Below the pieces are notes generated by a model. It did not search any database and was not told where the DNA came from. It was given only the letters and a program-made list of their open reading frames with translations. A stretch of 56,827 nt of DNA, taken from positions 1 to 56,827 of the forward strand of contig JAIVFJ010000363.1 in assembly GCA_025765615.1 (NCBI GenBank), given 5' to 3'. Positions 42,235 to 52,839 of the stretch are shown one piece after another; within the stretch, counting starts at the first letter, position 1; the number at the start of each line of letters is the position of its first letter. This DNA comes from Zopfochytrium polystomum (lineage: Eukaryota; Chytridiomycota; Chytridiomycetes; Chytridiales; Chytridiaceae). The position numbers and the translations under genes were made by a program.

Positions 42235-43461
42235 TTACTGGGCCAAATAATCTTTGATAGCATCTCGTTTCAGAATGGCCACCCGCCCAACAACGACGTT
42301 GTTTCGCTCAACAGCAACCTCTTCCTCCTCCCTTTCAACATTCTCTTGAAAAGGGATGATAGGGTAATCGTCGCGGAGGTCAATAAGGATATTATGCAGT
42401 TGGAAGCAGGCCTCCATCAACTTCGCCATATTTTGCGTTGCGGAATATTGTACATTGTCAACGACATGGCTGTGCATGTTCAGTGGGCGCTGGAAAATCC
42501 GAAAACGACCTTTGAGAATACCGATAGCCCCCTCAATGGTGATTCTCGTCTTTGAATGCAAATAATTGTAGTGCCGGTGATCACGGCTCATGTGCTCCTC
42601 AATCGAGTATGGGGTCATAACATGGTACATCAGAGCATAACCAGCATCAGCCAGGATGTGCCCACCTTGAGGGAGGAGTTGATGGATTGTCTGCCCGAAG
42701 ATGGAGTTGTTGAAAATCTGCTTGTCGTTTGCAGACCCTGCTCGGATGTCGTAGTCCCGAATGCGCTTGCGATGATCCACGACAAACTGCACGTTGAACG
42801 CAGGGTACGACTTGCGGCAGTACCAACCCTCAAAATCCTGGAGAAGGGCATCCATCAGAAGTTGATAAAAAAGAAGGAGTTGGTTGCACCTTACGTGAGG
42901 CCGCTCAATCTCAAACAAGGAACCATCGATTGCAAGGTAGGCATTTGGAAACCCACAGATCGCTTGGAAACCATCCCTTGTTTTGCGCCACTCTTCTGGG
43001 GTTTTGGGTAGAGCAATCTGGGAGAACGATGAGGTGATTACATCAATCACCTCCCACAGGTAGCGAGACGCCGACGCTTTACACATCCCGAAGGCGCTTG
43101 CGGACTCTACTAGCGATCCAGAATGGCATAGATAGTGCATCGTTACTGCCGTTCGATGACGGATGTCAAACTCTGCATTTAATTCAGGCAATGGGTGACA
43201 ACGTGTCCAGTTCTGTTCGATTGCAGCTGCGATCTGGTCAAAGGAGGCGCGGCTGCAGCGGAATTGGTCGTAATACCAGCCATTGTCGTACCGAGCATCA
43301 GATTCAACATCAAACCACGCCGTACATCGACTGGACCACTTGTTGGTGCGAGGTGCTCGATGTGATCGACCATCGGCCAAGGCTGCGGCTGTGGCGCTGA
43401 GTCCGAGTAGTGCAGCGCCTGAAGTAGCAGCAACAACGGCAGCGATTGTTCGCAAATTCAT
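42235..43461 (-). CDS. PIF/Harbinger transposase (HARBI1-like, DDE_Tnp_4)
   Basis: 408 residues from MNLRTIAAVVAATSG (43461), intact and intronless. An N-terminal helical domain (FRCSRASFDQIAAAI) precedes the catalytic core. Acidic triad: first Asp in LAIDGSLFEIERP, second in GGHILADAGYALMYHVMTPY, Glu in TRITIEGAIGILKGRFRIF. The intervening FVVDHRKRIRDYDIRAGSANDKQIF matches the family's D-x-x-x-R-F...G-S-x-x-D strand. The enzyme cuts and pastes the element at TWA sites in the nucleus. An in-frame upstream extension to 43563 lacks an ATG and is not used. Its stop lies six bases from the stop of the accessory gene. Confidence 0.92.
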   Translation of the reverse strand: MNLRTIAAVVAATSGAALLGLSATAAALADGRSHRAPRTNKWSSRCTAWFDVESDARYDNGWYYDQFRCSRASFDQIAAAIEQNWTRCHPLPELNAEFDIRHRTAVTMHYLCHSGSLVESASAFGMCKASASRYLWEVIDVITSSFSQIALPKTPEEWRKTRDGFQAICGFPNAYLAIDGSLFEIERPHVRCNQLLLFYQLLMDALLQDFEGWYCRKSYPAFNVQFVVDHRKRIRDYDIRAGSANDKQIFNNSIFGQTIHQLLPQGGHILADAGYALMYHVMTPYSIEEHMSRDHRHYNYLHSKTRITIEGAIGILKGRFRIFQRPLNMHSHVVDNVQYSATQNMAKLMEACFQLHNILIDLRDDYPIIPFQENVEREEEEVAVERNNVVVGRVAILKRDAIKDYLAQ

Positions 43462-43595
43462 TGCGATTTCCTGCTTTCTTTTCCTGGGATTTGAAAAATC
43501 CACCTGCGGGAGGTGGATTTGAGAAATCCCGGAAACATTTTCCAGGATAAGATTTTCAACCAATCATTTTTTGATCCTGAAAAAAAGAATTTACT

Positions 43596-43619
43596 GGGAT
43601 CGCCACTTGAAACACCCTC
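43596..43619 (-). repeat. Right terminal inverted repeat of the Harbinger element
   Basis: Reverse complement begins GAGGGTGTTTCAAGTGG then CGATCCC; followed by the TAA target duplication. Confidence 0.9.
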
Positions 43620-43854
43620 TAAGGTAAAAAAAAAAAAGAAAAAGAAAAAAAAAAGAAAAAAAGAAGAAGAGAAAAGAAAAAAGTTTATTTATTTATTTAT
43701 TTACACGTAGTGCATTTCCGCGGCGGGATTCGATTGCTTTGTCAGCTCCCGCCCTGTTTGATCGCGCCATGCGCTTGGGCAAGCCACAGCACATTTATCT
43801 CGCTTTTCATTCTTCAGAGCTGTCTTCTCTCCCGCCCAAAAAGCATTCAAGTCA

Positions 43855-44996
43855 ATGATCATCACTGCACTATACTCGGCCGTGGCAAACGGCCTGGCTT
43901 TCCTCAAGTCGCTGGTGGGCATCGTGCCCCGGTTCAACGGTGAGTGCGCTAAAAAAAAAATACTCTGCACTCCCACTGGCAGTTTTTTGCGTTTGTCACC
44001 GTCCTAACACCTCCACGCAAGTGCCAAAACAAGGAGACGCTGTTTTCATCACAGGCGCCAGCACCGGCATCGGCAACGACGCGGCCCTCTTCCTCGCGTC
44101 GAAGGGCTTCACAGTGTTTGCCGGCGTTCGCAATGCCGCCGACGGCGAGGCTCTCGTCGCCCAGTTCGAAAGGCCACCACCAACCAGAGGGAGCGGCGAG
44201 ATCATCCCCGTACTCGCCGATGTCACTGATGAAACGGCCCTCGTCGCCGCCCGCGACACCATCTCGGACTACTGCGATCGCCACGGGAAGCGCTTTGCGG
44301 CGCTCGTCAACAACGCCGGCATTTCCTTCCCGTTCACACCCTTGGAGCTTACCGAGGACAAGGAAGTCTTGCGCCTCTTTGAGGTCAACGTGTTTGGGGC
44401 GATCCGGACGACCCGCATCTTCTTGCCCCTTGTGCGCAAATTTCAAGGTGAGATCGTAGGGGGCGGGGGGGAAGGGGGCTGGCGATCAGTCACTGTTTTG
44501 ACTCAACTCCACGATCCTTGTTTCGCCAATCAAAGGCCGCGTTATCTTCGTCTCATCGACATCAGCACTACTCCCGGTCAGCGGCTTCACCGCATACTCT
44601 GCGACCAAAAGCGCCGTCGAGTCGATCGTCGCCGGCCTCCGCATCGAAATGCTATCCTTCAAGGTCCCGGTGATCTCGATCCTGCCGGGCCCCACAAAGT
44701 CCACAATCTGGTCCAAATCTGTCGAAACGCTCCGCGCTGCCGACCGCCGGAATCCTGGCTCTCACTCTGATGAGGGGGTTTACCAGTCCGACCTGGCGAG
44801 GTTCGAGAAGCGTGCACTTGAACTTGCGCGAAGAGCCGAGGACCCCCGTTTGAGCACGTCGCCGGCCATTCTCAAAGCAATAACGTCGTCCACGCCTCGT
44901 CTCCGTTACATTGTCGGCGACTTAGATCTCGCTATTCAGGTTGTCCGCCGGATTATTGGCGAAAGGAATCTCATAAGGATTTTGGGAACTGTTTGA
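43855..44996 (+). CDS. Short-chain dehydrogenase/reductase (SDR)
   Basis: Exons 43855-43939, 44022-44447 and 44536-44996, all phase-matched GT...AG. A hydrophobic N-terminus (MIITALYSAVANGLAFLKSL) suggests membrane association, as in 11-beta-HSD or retinol-dehydrogenase-type SDRs. Classical SDR motifs: TGASTGIG (cofactor), ADVTD, NNAGI, then VIFVSS and YSATK carrying the catalytic Tyr-x-x-x-Lys, and PGPT after it. The catalytic Ser lies in the VSSTSALLP strand. Full length about 323 residues, no breaks. Substrate unknown; lipid, retinoid-like or steroid-like alcohols are typical for the subfamily. A decayed copy follows at 45817-46630. Confidence 0.87.
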
Positions 44997-44997
44997 A

Positions 44998-45815
44998 ACA
45001 CCATTGATTTTAAGTAAAACATGATTCGCCTCTTCGATTGTTGTTGCATCATTAGTGCAAAAAACGCAAAACATCGGCAGGCGGCTGTACACTTTGAAAG
45101 TCACGTCGTTCTTGACATTTTCATGCAACACAATAAACACTGTCATTCCTTTACTCGCCAGCGCACAATAAAGCCAGGAGCGACTGCGCAGCGGGTTACC
45201 AGCTTGAATCTACCACTGAAGCTTGTTGGACGGCATCCACGAAAAGCGGCGCACAGCCGCACTGACTTGATGTTTCCCTCCAAATCGCTGGCTGGGTTGC
45301 GCATCAGTTAGGGTTTTTTTGGGCGTTGAATTGATTGGAGGCAAAAAACTTTTATGCTACGAAGAAGGCAGTCGATTGAGACAATACTGCCGTCAGCTAA
45401 AACAGACTTTTTGACGCGCGTCAATCTGGCAAACAACGCTCCGGATATACACTTTGCGACGCGCCCGGGACGGCGGACTTGAAGCTCCAACGGAACTGGG
45501 GAACGGGAACAAGTTTCCAAAAAGAGCAGCTAAAGCTGGACTCCGTGCCCGGGACAGAGATTCACCAATTTTTTGCTCCTCATCGTGCCTAAAGGTTGAT
45601 TTGTGAGCAACCCGCACGAATTTGTAACGCGTTCGAGCATTTATTGAATTCGAAAAAAGGAAAACGAGAAAAGAAAAGATGGACTGCTTTCTCCGCCACA
45701 AAGTTGTGAAAGTTTAATGCCACGCGACGATTGTGCACTATTTCGCGCGGGAAATTAATTCAGTGCTGTCCACCGATTTCTCTACCTCAACCTTAAACAT
45801 CTCATTCACTTTTCT
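44998..45815 (+). other. Intergenic, no supported gene
   Basis: Probably the 3' flank of the SDR gene and the promoter of its decayed copy. Confidence 0.45.
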
Positions 45816-45816
45816 C

Positions 45817-46630
45817 GGCCGTGGCGTTGACTTTCCCGAGTCGTTGGTGGGAATCGTTCCCCGCTACAAAGGTAGAAGAAACTCTTACTTAAATCCCTCC
45901 CAATGACACCATCCTAATGACCTCAAGCAGCACCAAAACGAGGAGACGTTGTTTTCATCAGAGGAGCCAGCACAGGATCGGCAATCATGCGGCCTCTTCC
46001 TTGCCACAAAGGGCTTCACCATGTTTGCCGGCGTCCGCAAAGCCACCGCCGGCGATGGCCTCGTCGCCCAGTTTGAAAGCCGCCGCACGGTGGCGGCGAG
46101 ATCATTCCCGTACTCGCCGATGTGACCGACGAGGAAGCGCTCGTCGCCGCCCGCGAAACAAACTCGGGCCACTGCGACCGTACGGAAAACGTTTTGCAGC
46201 GCTCGTCAACAACGGCGGTCTTTTCGCCCTTGGGACAAGGACGTAGAGCGCCTCTTTGAAGTCAACGTGTTTGGAGCAGTTCGGACGACCCGCTTCTTTT
46301 TGCCCCTTTGACGCAGGTTCCAAGGTGAGGGTCCTGGGGGCACGATGTTACATGATCTTTGAGCAGGGTATAGACACATATACTCCTAGACACATAGAAG
46401 ATATTTTAAAATGTTGAGAAACATACAACCTGGTCATCTGGGTCACCACGTTTCTGAACTTCGATGCCACCACCACCACCACCACCCCCGATGATCAAGG
46501 CCGCATTCTCTCCGTCTCGTCAACATTAGCCCTCGTCCCAGTCAGTGGTAGCACCGCATACTCAGCGACCAAAAACGCGATCGAGTCGATCGTCGCACGA
46601 AACGAAATGCTCCCCTTCAAGGTCTTCCCT
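45817..46630 (+). pseudogene. Decayed copy of the SDR gene
   Basis: The exon 1 end (GGCCGTGGCGTTGACTTTCC...GGTGGGAATCGTTCCCCGC), exon 2 fragments (GGCTTCACCATGTTTGCCGG; GTCAACGTGTTTGGAGCAG) and the YSATK region (GCATACTCAGCGACCAAAAAC) align with the intact gene. TGASTGIG has lost a base, NNAG is reduced to NNGG and several indels break the frame. Intron 2 is enlarged with a CAC repeat (46465-46485), and the copy stops soon after YSATK. Clear pseudogene. Confidence 0.85.
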
Positions 46631-46639
46631 TTTCTTTCT

Positions 46640-47190
46640 TTTTCATCAATTCCCCGTCTGAGTAAGCCGCCGTGTTAATTTTAAAGAGAAGCGACCAGAA
46701 CACACATACGGCTGGCGATGCTATATTAGTACGCAGCCAGAAAATTTCAAAAGGAGTTCGGGGTGCTGGTGTGGTGGGGTTAGGAGGATCTTCTTGACGA
46801 TCTTTGGTCGGCGCCTTGTCATGCGGCCGTCGCCCCCCACCAGAAACAATGTGCTCGAGACTTTGACAGGATCCGCAGCACGGGGCTGCTGATATCCCGG
46901 AATCGTCAGTCTGTGCGACTTCAAGGGCCAATGGCTAGAAAGAACCACGGTGAACCAAGCTATCTTCCTTTTTTTTTTTTTTTTTTTTTTTTTTGAGACA
47001 GTGGAAGACCTCGCAACTGTAAACAAAGAGGAATGAGAAGTATTGTTTTCAATAATGTGTTGCTACTGTTGAATGGGCAAGTACTGCTCAATGAGGCTCC
47101 CGCATGTCGATCGACGGTCCTTCGAGTCACATCGTTCCCGCTCTGCCCATAACCAGGCGGCTCTTTATCATGCCAAAGTTAGAGTTTGCG
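46640..47190 (+). other. Intergenic, no supported gene
   Basis: Poly-T tract of about 24 (46970-46994). Nothing coding recognised. Confidence 0.5.
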
Positions 47191-47193
47191 ATT

Positions 47194-48585
47194 TTAGCAT
47201 TGTGCATTCTGCACGGCTTTCCACCTCACCTTGGCGTGCCAAAACTGCTGAAAGCTGATCTCGCCAGGACCGTACACCCCCTTGGCCGTCGCGAGCATCC
47301 CAATCTCCCTCGCAATCTCCTCCTGGTGCGTACCGGTGACATCAATGTCTTTTCATGAGCAACAGCAATAGGTCATGTGAGTCGAAAAGGGCGCTGGCTC
47401 CAAAAAACCAAAAAAAAGGAGGGGAGGGGGGAAGGGGAAGAAACGCTCTCCCCTCACATTCACAGTGCGACGACGCAAAATGACACGAGATCGCCTTGCG
47501 GTACCCCTGCGACCTGTTCGCGCCGGATCCATGGACCAGCAGCGGGTGAAAGAAGACGGTGACGCCCGGCTGCATCTCGACGTGCACGCGGCGCTCGGCG
47601 GATAGGTCGATATCAAGGATGCCGTGGTAGGCCGCGTTGACGCCGGATTCCCTAAGTTTTTCATTCTTTCGTTATTTGGGTTCAAGGGAGGCGGGGGCTG
47701 AAGTTTTACTGACTACGCGGGGTACCCATGCGGAAGCAGTTCTCGCCCGTGGCTGCCGGGGATCATGGAGAGGCACCCGTTCGCGCGGTTGACCGGCTCC
47801 ATCGCGGTCCAGGCGCATACGATCGCGTCGGCGGGGCGGAATGGAAAGTCTAGCGCGGAGCGCAGAAGGCAAAAAATTTTGGAAAGGTTTCCCCCCTTTG
47901 GCAGTCGAAGCCCCAAGAAGAAAAAAAAAAAAAAAAAAAGAGAAAAAAAAACTCACAGTACAGGTCCTGGTGCATGGGGTGCCGCCCGCTGTCGCCAACG
48001 TTCGGCGGCTTGTTGATCACCATCGAGTGGACGGCCATGACGTCTGGCCCGATGAGGCCGCTGACGTAGCGGAGGATCTCGGGGCGCGAGAGGTACTCGG
48101 ATAGCACCGCGTCATCCTTTTTGTTGTGTGTTGTTTGTTTGGGTTTTGCGGTGAGAAGTTGTTGAGCACGACGGGGTGAAGGGTTGAGGTTTCGGCTGGC
48201 AGCGACTACTTGCCTGAAAATCCTGCACCTTCGCTATCGCCGCCTCCCCCTTCCTCCCTCCGTCCCCCCTCGCCACAGCGACCTCGCGCATCACGACCAT
48301 CGTGTCCGGCGCCGCGACGCCGCGTTGTTTGGCGATGTCGACGAAGCGGCGGCGGTAGCGGGCGAGCGCGTCGTGGGGGACCAGGCCGCGCACGACGAAG
48401 TAGCCGTTGTTGCCGTAGGAGGCGAGGTCGGCGGGGGTTATGAGCGGTGACGGGTCGTTGGGGAGCGGCGGCGGGGCGTGTGTGAGCGGCGGGGCGGATG
48501 GGGATGGGGATGATGTGGATGGGTGGGTAGGGGAGCCGAGGTGGGTGGAAAGCGCGAGGATGCGGCGGTTGGCGGGCGTTGACAT
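47194..48585 (-). CDS. Phytanoyl-CoA 2-hydroxylase (PhyH family), five exons
   Basis: Fe(II)/2-oxoglutarate dioxygenase that hydroxylates branched acyl-CoA for peroxisomal alpha-oxidation. Exons (minus): 48585-48214, 48116-47957, 47849-47717, 47651-47458, 47348-47194; together 1014 bases, 337 residues, almost the length of human PHYH. The metal site is His and Asp in MHQDLYYFPFRP and His in [11 protein letters not shown]; the 2-oxoglutarate Arg follows in [16 protein letters not shown]. Other family blocks: [39 protein letters not shown]. The first intron uses a GC donor (CAG then GCAAGT); the rest are GT-AG. No clear PTS1 at the C-terminus (NAQC); a PTS2 could lie in the divergent first 30 residues. 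No breaks in any exon. Confidence 0.9.
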
Positions 48586-48589
48586 TTGT

Positions 48590-49110
48590 GCGCCGACTTC
48601 CTGTGTTTGCTTTATTTTTTTTTTTTGTTGTTGTTCTTTCTGTTTCGTTTCTCATTTTCTTCATCTTTGGGGCCATCCTTTTGAATTCAGGCCTTTGCTG
48701 CGAAAAGTCGTCCGCATTGGCCAGTCATTCAATGAACGATCATCTCTCCGCTTCATGTTTGGAGTGAGAATTTGTGTGAGCGATAACGATAGAGAAGCTT
48801 CCTCACCCCCCCACGAAAAGAGAATGTCATTGAAGAAATATTCTTACAGAGGACCCACACACGAAAAGCGCTTTAATAAATTCTACACGGAATCGAAAAA
48901 GACGGCATTGAGGCGAGCAAAGCAGTGGACTTTGAGGGGAGGTGACGAGGCATTTGCAACGAACAGCCAGCGTGCGATGCAATGTGCTGCGTGAACGACC
49001 GAAATGGATCTGTAATTCGTGGAGAACTATGGAGGACGAGGGAAAGTGCTTCGGAGCTAAAAGCCCCCTCACGGGAGGCGTGATCCTCATCCCTCCCTGA
49101 TACATTCCCT
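48590..49110 (+). other. Intergenic, no supported gene
   Basis: Promoter region of the PhyH gene and 3' flank of the next minus-strand gene. Confidence 0.45.
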
Positions 49111-49112
49111 TG

Positions 49113-50964
49113 TCAACACACTACGAAATCGGCTCCGAATGCCCCCCAAAGTCCGGCATTGCCGCCGCGCGGGCCACAAATTTTGCCGCCACCGACGACG
49201 TCTCGCTCGCCGCTGACAGCTTGCGCCCAACCGCCGCCGCCGGTTTTCCCGCTAACCGCGAACGAGTCCTCGCTGGCGTCGGACGGCCGACGGGTGAGCG
49301 TCGCCGGGTTCGCGCTGTTTCCCGTGACGGCGGAGCTCGGGCGCACCGGCATGGGCGGCGGTGTGACGACCTCGGGCCGCAGCGCGGTGTAGACGTGGCC
49401 GTACCCGACCAGGGTCGTCATGCGGACCGAGGTCGCGTCCGAAACGTTCGAGTCGATCGAGCGGCGGCCCTCCAGGGCGGCGGAATCCGACGGGAAGGAG
49501 GCGGCGGCAGGATCGGGCCCGCCTAGGAAGCCGCCTTCCCAGCCCCAGGACTGTGGCTGCTGCTGCTGCTGGGATCCCGCCGACAGAGGCACGCTTGAGT
49601 AACTTGTAGAAGAGAGGGGCATGTGGGGTGGAGGCGAGACGGGCAAAGATCGGAGACTTGCGCCCCCGCCGACGGATGCGGATCGCAGCGAAGAAGACGG
49701 TGAGATCGTGCTCTTAGGTCTGAAGGGCGTCATGTCGTCGTCGGGAGAGCTTTTGCCTAGCCTTAATACCGGGAGCGTTCCAGACTTTTTTCGCGAACTG
49801 TAAACTACAGCCATGCCAATGGTGATCGCGACCGCTGCCACAAGACTGACGACAATTGCGATCAATGCGCTCGAAGGAATTGAGCTCGAGGAACTGGTTG
49901 TTGACAATGTACCGCTGGTGCCAGTCGGCGTTGAACTGGTCGAGGCATCCGAGAGTGGAACGAAAGGTAAAGAGTCGGTGCCAGTAGCTGTAGGTGACGC
50001 CTGTAATGTTGGAATGCTGACGGGATTTTTCCTGTTTGACCCCTCAGATTCGGTGACTGTTGAACTTGTTGCCGAGTCCGTCGTCCCTGCATCGCCGGTC
50101 GCAATTCCAATCCCCCCCGCCTCCTGCACCTCCGTCCGTAGCGGTCGTCGCCCCGTTCCCGCCATCGGTCGCCGTCGTCCGTATTTTAAAGAACGCCAAC
50201 GTGCTGATAGTCGTCCCGTCGTACACGCCGCACGCCACCTTCGTTTCGGCCTGGCACGGGCTGCACCCCTTGAACCCAAAGCTGGCTCCGACCTTGAGCG
50301 CGTTGCACGAGGCCATCATCAGGCATTCGCACATCATCAGGCCGTCGGCAGAGTTTTGAAAGACGCCGTAGCACGTCAGTGGGTTGTCGGTGGTGTTGCG
50401 GGCCGCGCAGTCGGAGGAGCAGATCGAGTGGTTGGGCACTGGGTAAGCAGTTTGCAGGAAGGTGGTCGAGAGGTCCGTGGAGAGGCGGGCGCAGGCGCCA
50501 AAGAATTGGTTGTTGTTGTTGTTGGTTTGGCGGCGGGCGAGGAGAGGGGCTTGGTCGGTGGTGGGATGATTGTGGTGAGGGATGGCGGTCGGGATGGTTG
50601 TGGATTGGTTCGGGGTCCGCGGCGCCGTCTTTGGTGTTGCCATTGGAGTATAACGGCGCGTGGCCCTCATAACCACCATCGTCGTCGAGGAGCATCGCGG
50701 GTCTTTCGGATGACAGCGGCGGTGCTGATGGTTGTCGTGGTGTTGTTGTGTTTGGCGGTGACGCTGACGGTGGTGGTGGTGGTGGTGGTTGTGGTCGTTG
50801 CTGTGGTGGTGGCGGGTAACAGTGAGCCAGTGTCGCCCCTCGTCCTCGTCGTGGTCGTCGTGGGCGAGGCTTTCCAACAGGGTCGGTGGCGTCTTCGCTG
50901 TCCCAGTGTCGCCGTGCTGGTTCGTCGTCTCGGCGGTGCCGGCGGCGCTCATGATTGTTTCCAT
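49113..50964 (-). CDS. Single-pass membrane protein with a Cys-rich ectodomain
   Basis: The N-terminal part is His/Pro-rich low complexity, then a possible Kex2-type site (LLARRQTNNNN) and a Cys-rich domain of about 110 residues (FFGACARLS, HSICSSDC, LMMCECLMM, GFKGCSPCQAETKVACGVYD). A frame shift lies in a G7 run at about 50115-50121 (GGAGG to GIGIATGDAG). A Ser/Thr-rich stalk follows, then one transmembrane helix (SALIAIVVSLVAAVAITIGM, about 49870-49810) and a long Ser/Pro-rich cytoplasmic tail with a polyglutamine run, ending at 49113. The layout is that of a wall-sensor type receptor (compare fungal WSC/Mid2 proteins), but the Cys domain does not clearly match WSC. No signal peptide is visible at the assigned start, so a 5' exon is probably missing. 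Confidence 0.62.
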
Positions 50965-51285
50965 GAATCAGCCAAAAATTAAAAAAAAAAAAAAAGAAAA
51001 ATCGCCGCAGCAACACCGGTCATTGGAGAGAGACAGACAGAATGGAAAAAAAAATTTCTCCTTTTGAACCTTGATTGACCGCCGCAACAAAAACGAAAAT
51101 TGAGCTGGTGCAGTTGGTGTGGCGCCGCCGAAAAAGGAAACTTTCTTTCTTCTCTTCTCCACCCAGGTCTTCCCGGCTCCTGCGACGCCAAGAACTTGCA
51201 CCAGCTGCGTCCTTCCTTGCCCTGCCTGGACCGCACCCCCTCACCCCTCACACCATCCCTCGATCCGCCGACTGTCCAAACAAGC

Positions 51286-52832
51286 ATGTTCGCCACTGCA
51301 GCAGCCTCGGCCGTCACTCGGCTAGTTCTCCTCGCGGCCCTCTCTTCAAACGTTCTCGTGGCGGCTTTCCCATCGCACGCTGTATGTACTGGCGCTTCTT
51401 ATCGGTTCTTTCGATTATATCTAATGTCAACGCACTCCCCGACCGCCTTATTCGATCGCTCTTTCCATCTTTCCGATCCATCGTCCTCTAGGGTGTTTTG
51501 TACGATGAAAGGTGCTGACGCAGATATCGCCAACGAGCCGGGCATGCAACCCGCATCCGTCATCGCCACAGACTACACCTTCACCGCTTCCCCAACCACC
51601 TACAACCCAGGAGACACCATCACAATCACTATCGCAGGCGCAGCCTATAATGGTTTCCTGGGTTTCGCCCAAGGCACTACCACAGCCAACTACGTTGGAA
51701 CATGGGTGATGCCCACTGGGTACCAGAACAACAACAACCAGTGCATGATGGACAACATCGCAACAGAATCGCCGGATTCCACTATCACCCACACCGCTGG
51801 CCAAACTTACAACGGCGCAACGCTCCAGTTCAAGGCTCCCGCGACGAACGTGGGCGATCTCTCGTTCAACTTCATCATGGTCTCGACTGCAAACGGCGGT
51901 TACGCGAGGAAGCTCGCCCCCAACGCTGTCATTGTCACTGCTGCCACCCCTGTCGCCGTCGCGCAAGTCGGGGCAACAACCGTCATGACACCTTGCTGCG
52001 GGAAGCCTCCCATGACTTACGTCGTCACCAGCGCCCCGACCACGAAGGCCACGATGACGTCCGCCACTGCCACCACGACGAAAGCTGCGGCATCCGGAAC
52101 CCCGTCTGTGACCGTGATGACTCCTTGCTGCGGTCAACCGCCCATGACTTACACCGTTGTACCGCCCGCCACCACGTCCACGAAGGCGGGCATCTTGACT
52201 CCCACACCGTCCATCCTGACGCCAACCCCGTCAACGACGGGATCGAAAGCCGCTCCTTCGTCTTGCGCGACGCCGCCTGCAGTGACAATGACCATCCCGA
52301 AAACCGTCACCATGACCCAGGTCACGACGATCCCAACCACACTCAAGGCCAACACGGTCACCGTCACCAACACGGCAACTTCGACCGTCCCCGTCACCAG
52401 CAACGTTCTCGTGACCGTGTCCATGACGAGCAGCGTGATCCAGATGATGAAGTGCAACTCGGCGGCCGATGACGACGCTGACGACGATGACGCCTTCCAC
52501 CACCATGCAGAAATCGGCCTCCGTCGAACCACGACTTGCACCACATCGACCACCATGAAAACCACCACAACGACGTCCTGTACCACAACGTCCACCATGA
52601 CCACAAAGTCCACCCACTTCCACCACTACCACCATGAAAACCACGACCCACGACATCCTGCTGCGCGAAGACGACCACTTCGACCACCACGTCCTGCTGT
52701 GGCAAGTCCACAACCTCGACGACGACTTCGTGCTGCGGGAAGACCACGGCTGCAATGGGAATGGCCGGTGGGGCGATCTACGGCGATGCGCCAACCAATG
52801 GAATCGTCCTTCCGGATATGTTTGGCGCCTAA
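51286..52832 (+). CDS. Secreted Reeler-domain protein with Thr-rich CCG repeats
   Basis: The start MFATAAASAVTRLVLLAALS gives a signal peptide. The Reeler domain (about 51505-51940) shows CTMKGAD, then TFTASPTTYNPGDTITITI, AAYNGFLGFAQ, VGTWVMP and STITHT. A likely intron (GTATGT at 51379 to CTCTAG at 51488, 110 bases) does not keep the frame as written, so one indel or an alternative site is needed. After the domain come repeats of TPCCG(K/Q)PPMTY and long Thr/Ser-rich stretches. Single-base insertions near 52613 and 52648 shift the frame; the best C-terminus reads SCCGKSTTSTTTSCCGKTT, ending LPDMFGA at 52832. Probably heavily O-glycosylated and extracellular or wall-bound. Reeler domains occur in animal matrix and some fungal secreted proteins. 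Confidence 0.7.
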
Positions 52833-52839
52833 GCTGGAG

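Larger units (their letters stand above)
41027..43619 (+). mobile_element. Complete PIF/Harbinger DNA transposon
   Basis: 2593 bp bounded by TAA on both sides (41024-41026 and 43620-43622), the 3-bp TWA target duplication typical of this superfamily. Terminal inverted repeats of about 24 bp: GAG(G)(C/G)TGTTTCAAGTGG then ATCCC. Subterminal TTTCC(C/T)GGGAT-type repeats in both orientations lie near each end. Two convergent intact genes, a Myb/SANT-like protein (plus) and a DDE transposase (minus), are separated by six bases. It looks capable of mobility. Confidence 0.92.

Noticed and set aside
46465..46490. CACCACCAC repeat as a possible CRISPR-like or coding His tract
   Set aside because: A short trinucleotide repeat within the enlarged intron of the SDR pseudogene; no spacers, no frame.
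48440..48994. 184-codon plus-strand frame
   Set aside because: Overlaps exon 1 of the intact PhyH gene in antisense and has no domain.
49813..50982. 389-codon plus-strand frame with a Val-rich segment resembling a signal peptide
   Set aside because: Antisense to the Cys-rich membrane protein. The Val runs come from GGT/GTG repeats that read as His-rich low complexity on the other strand.
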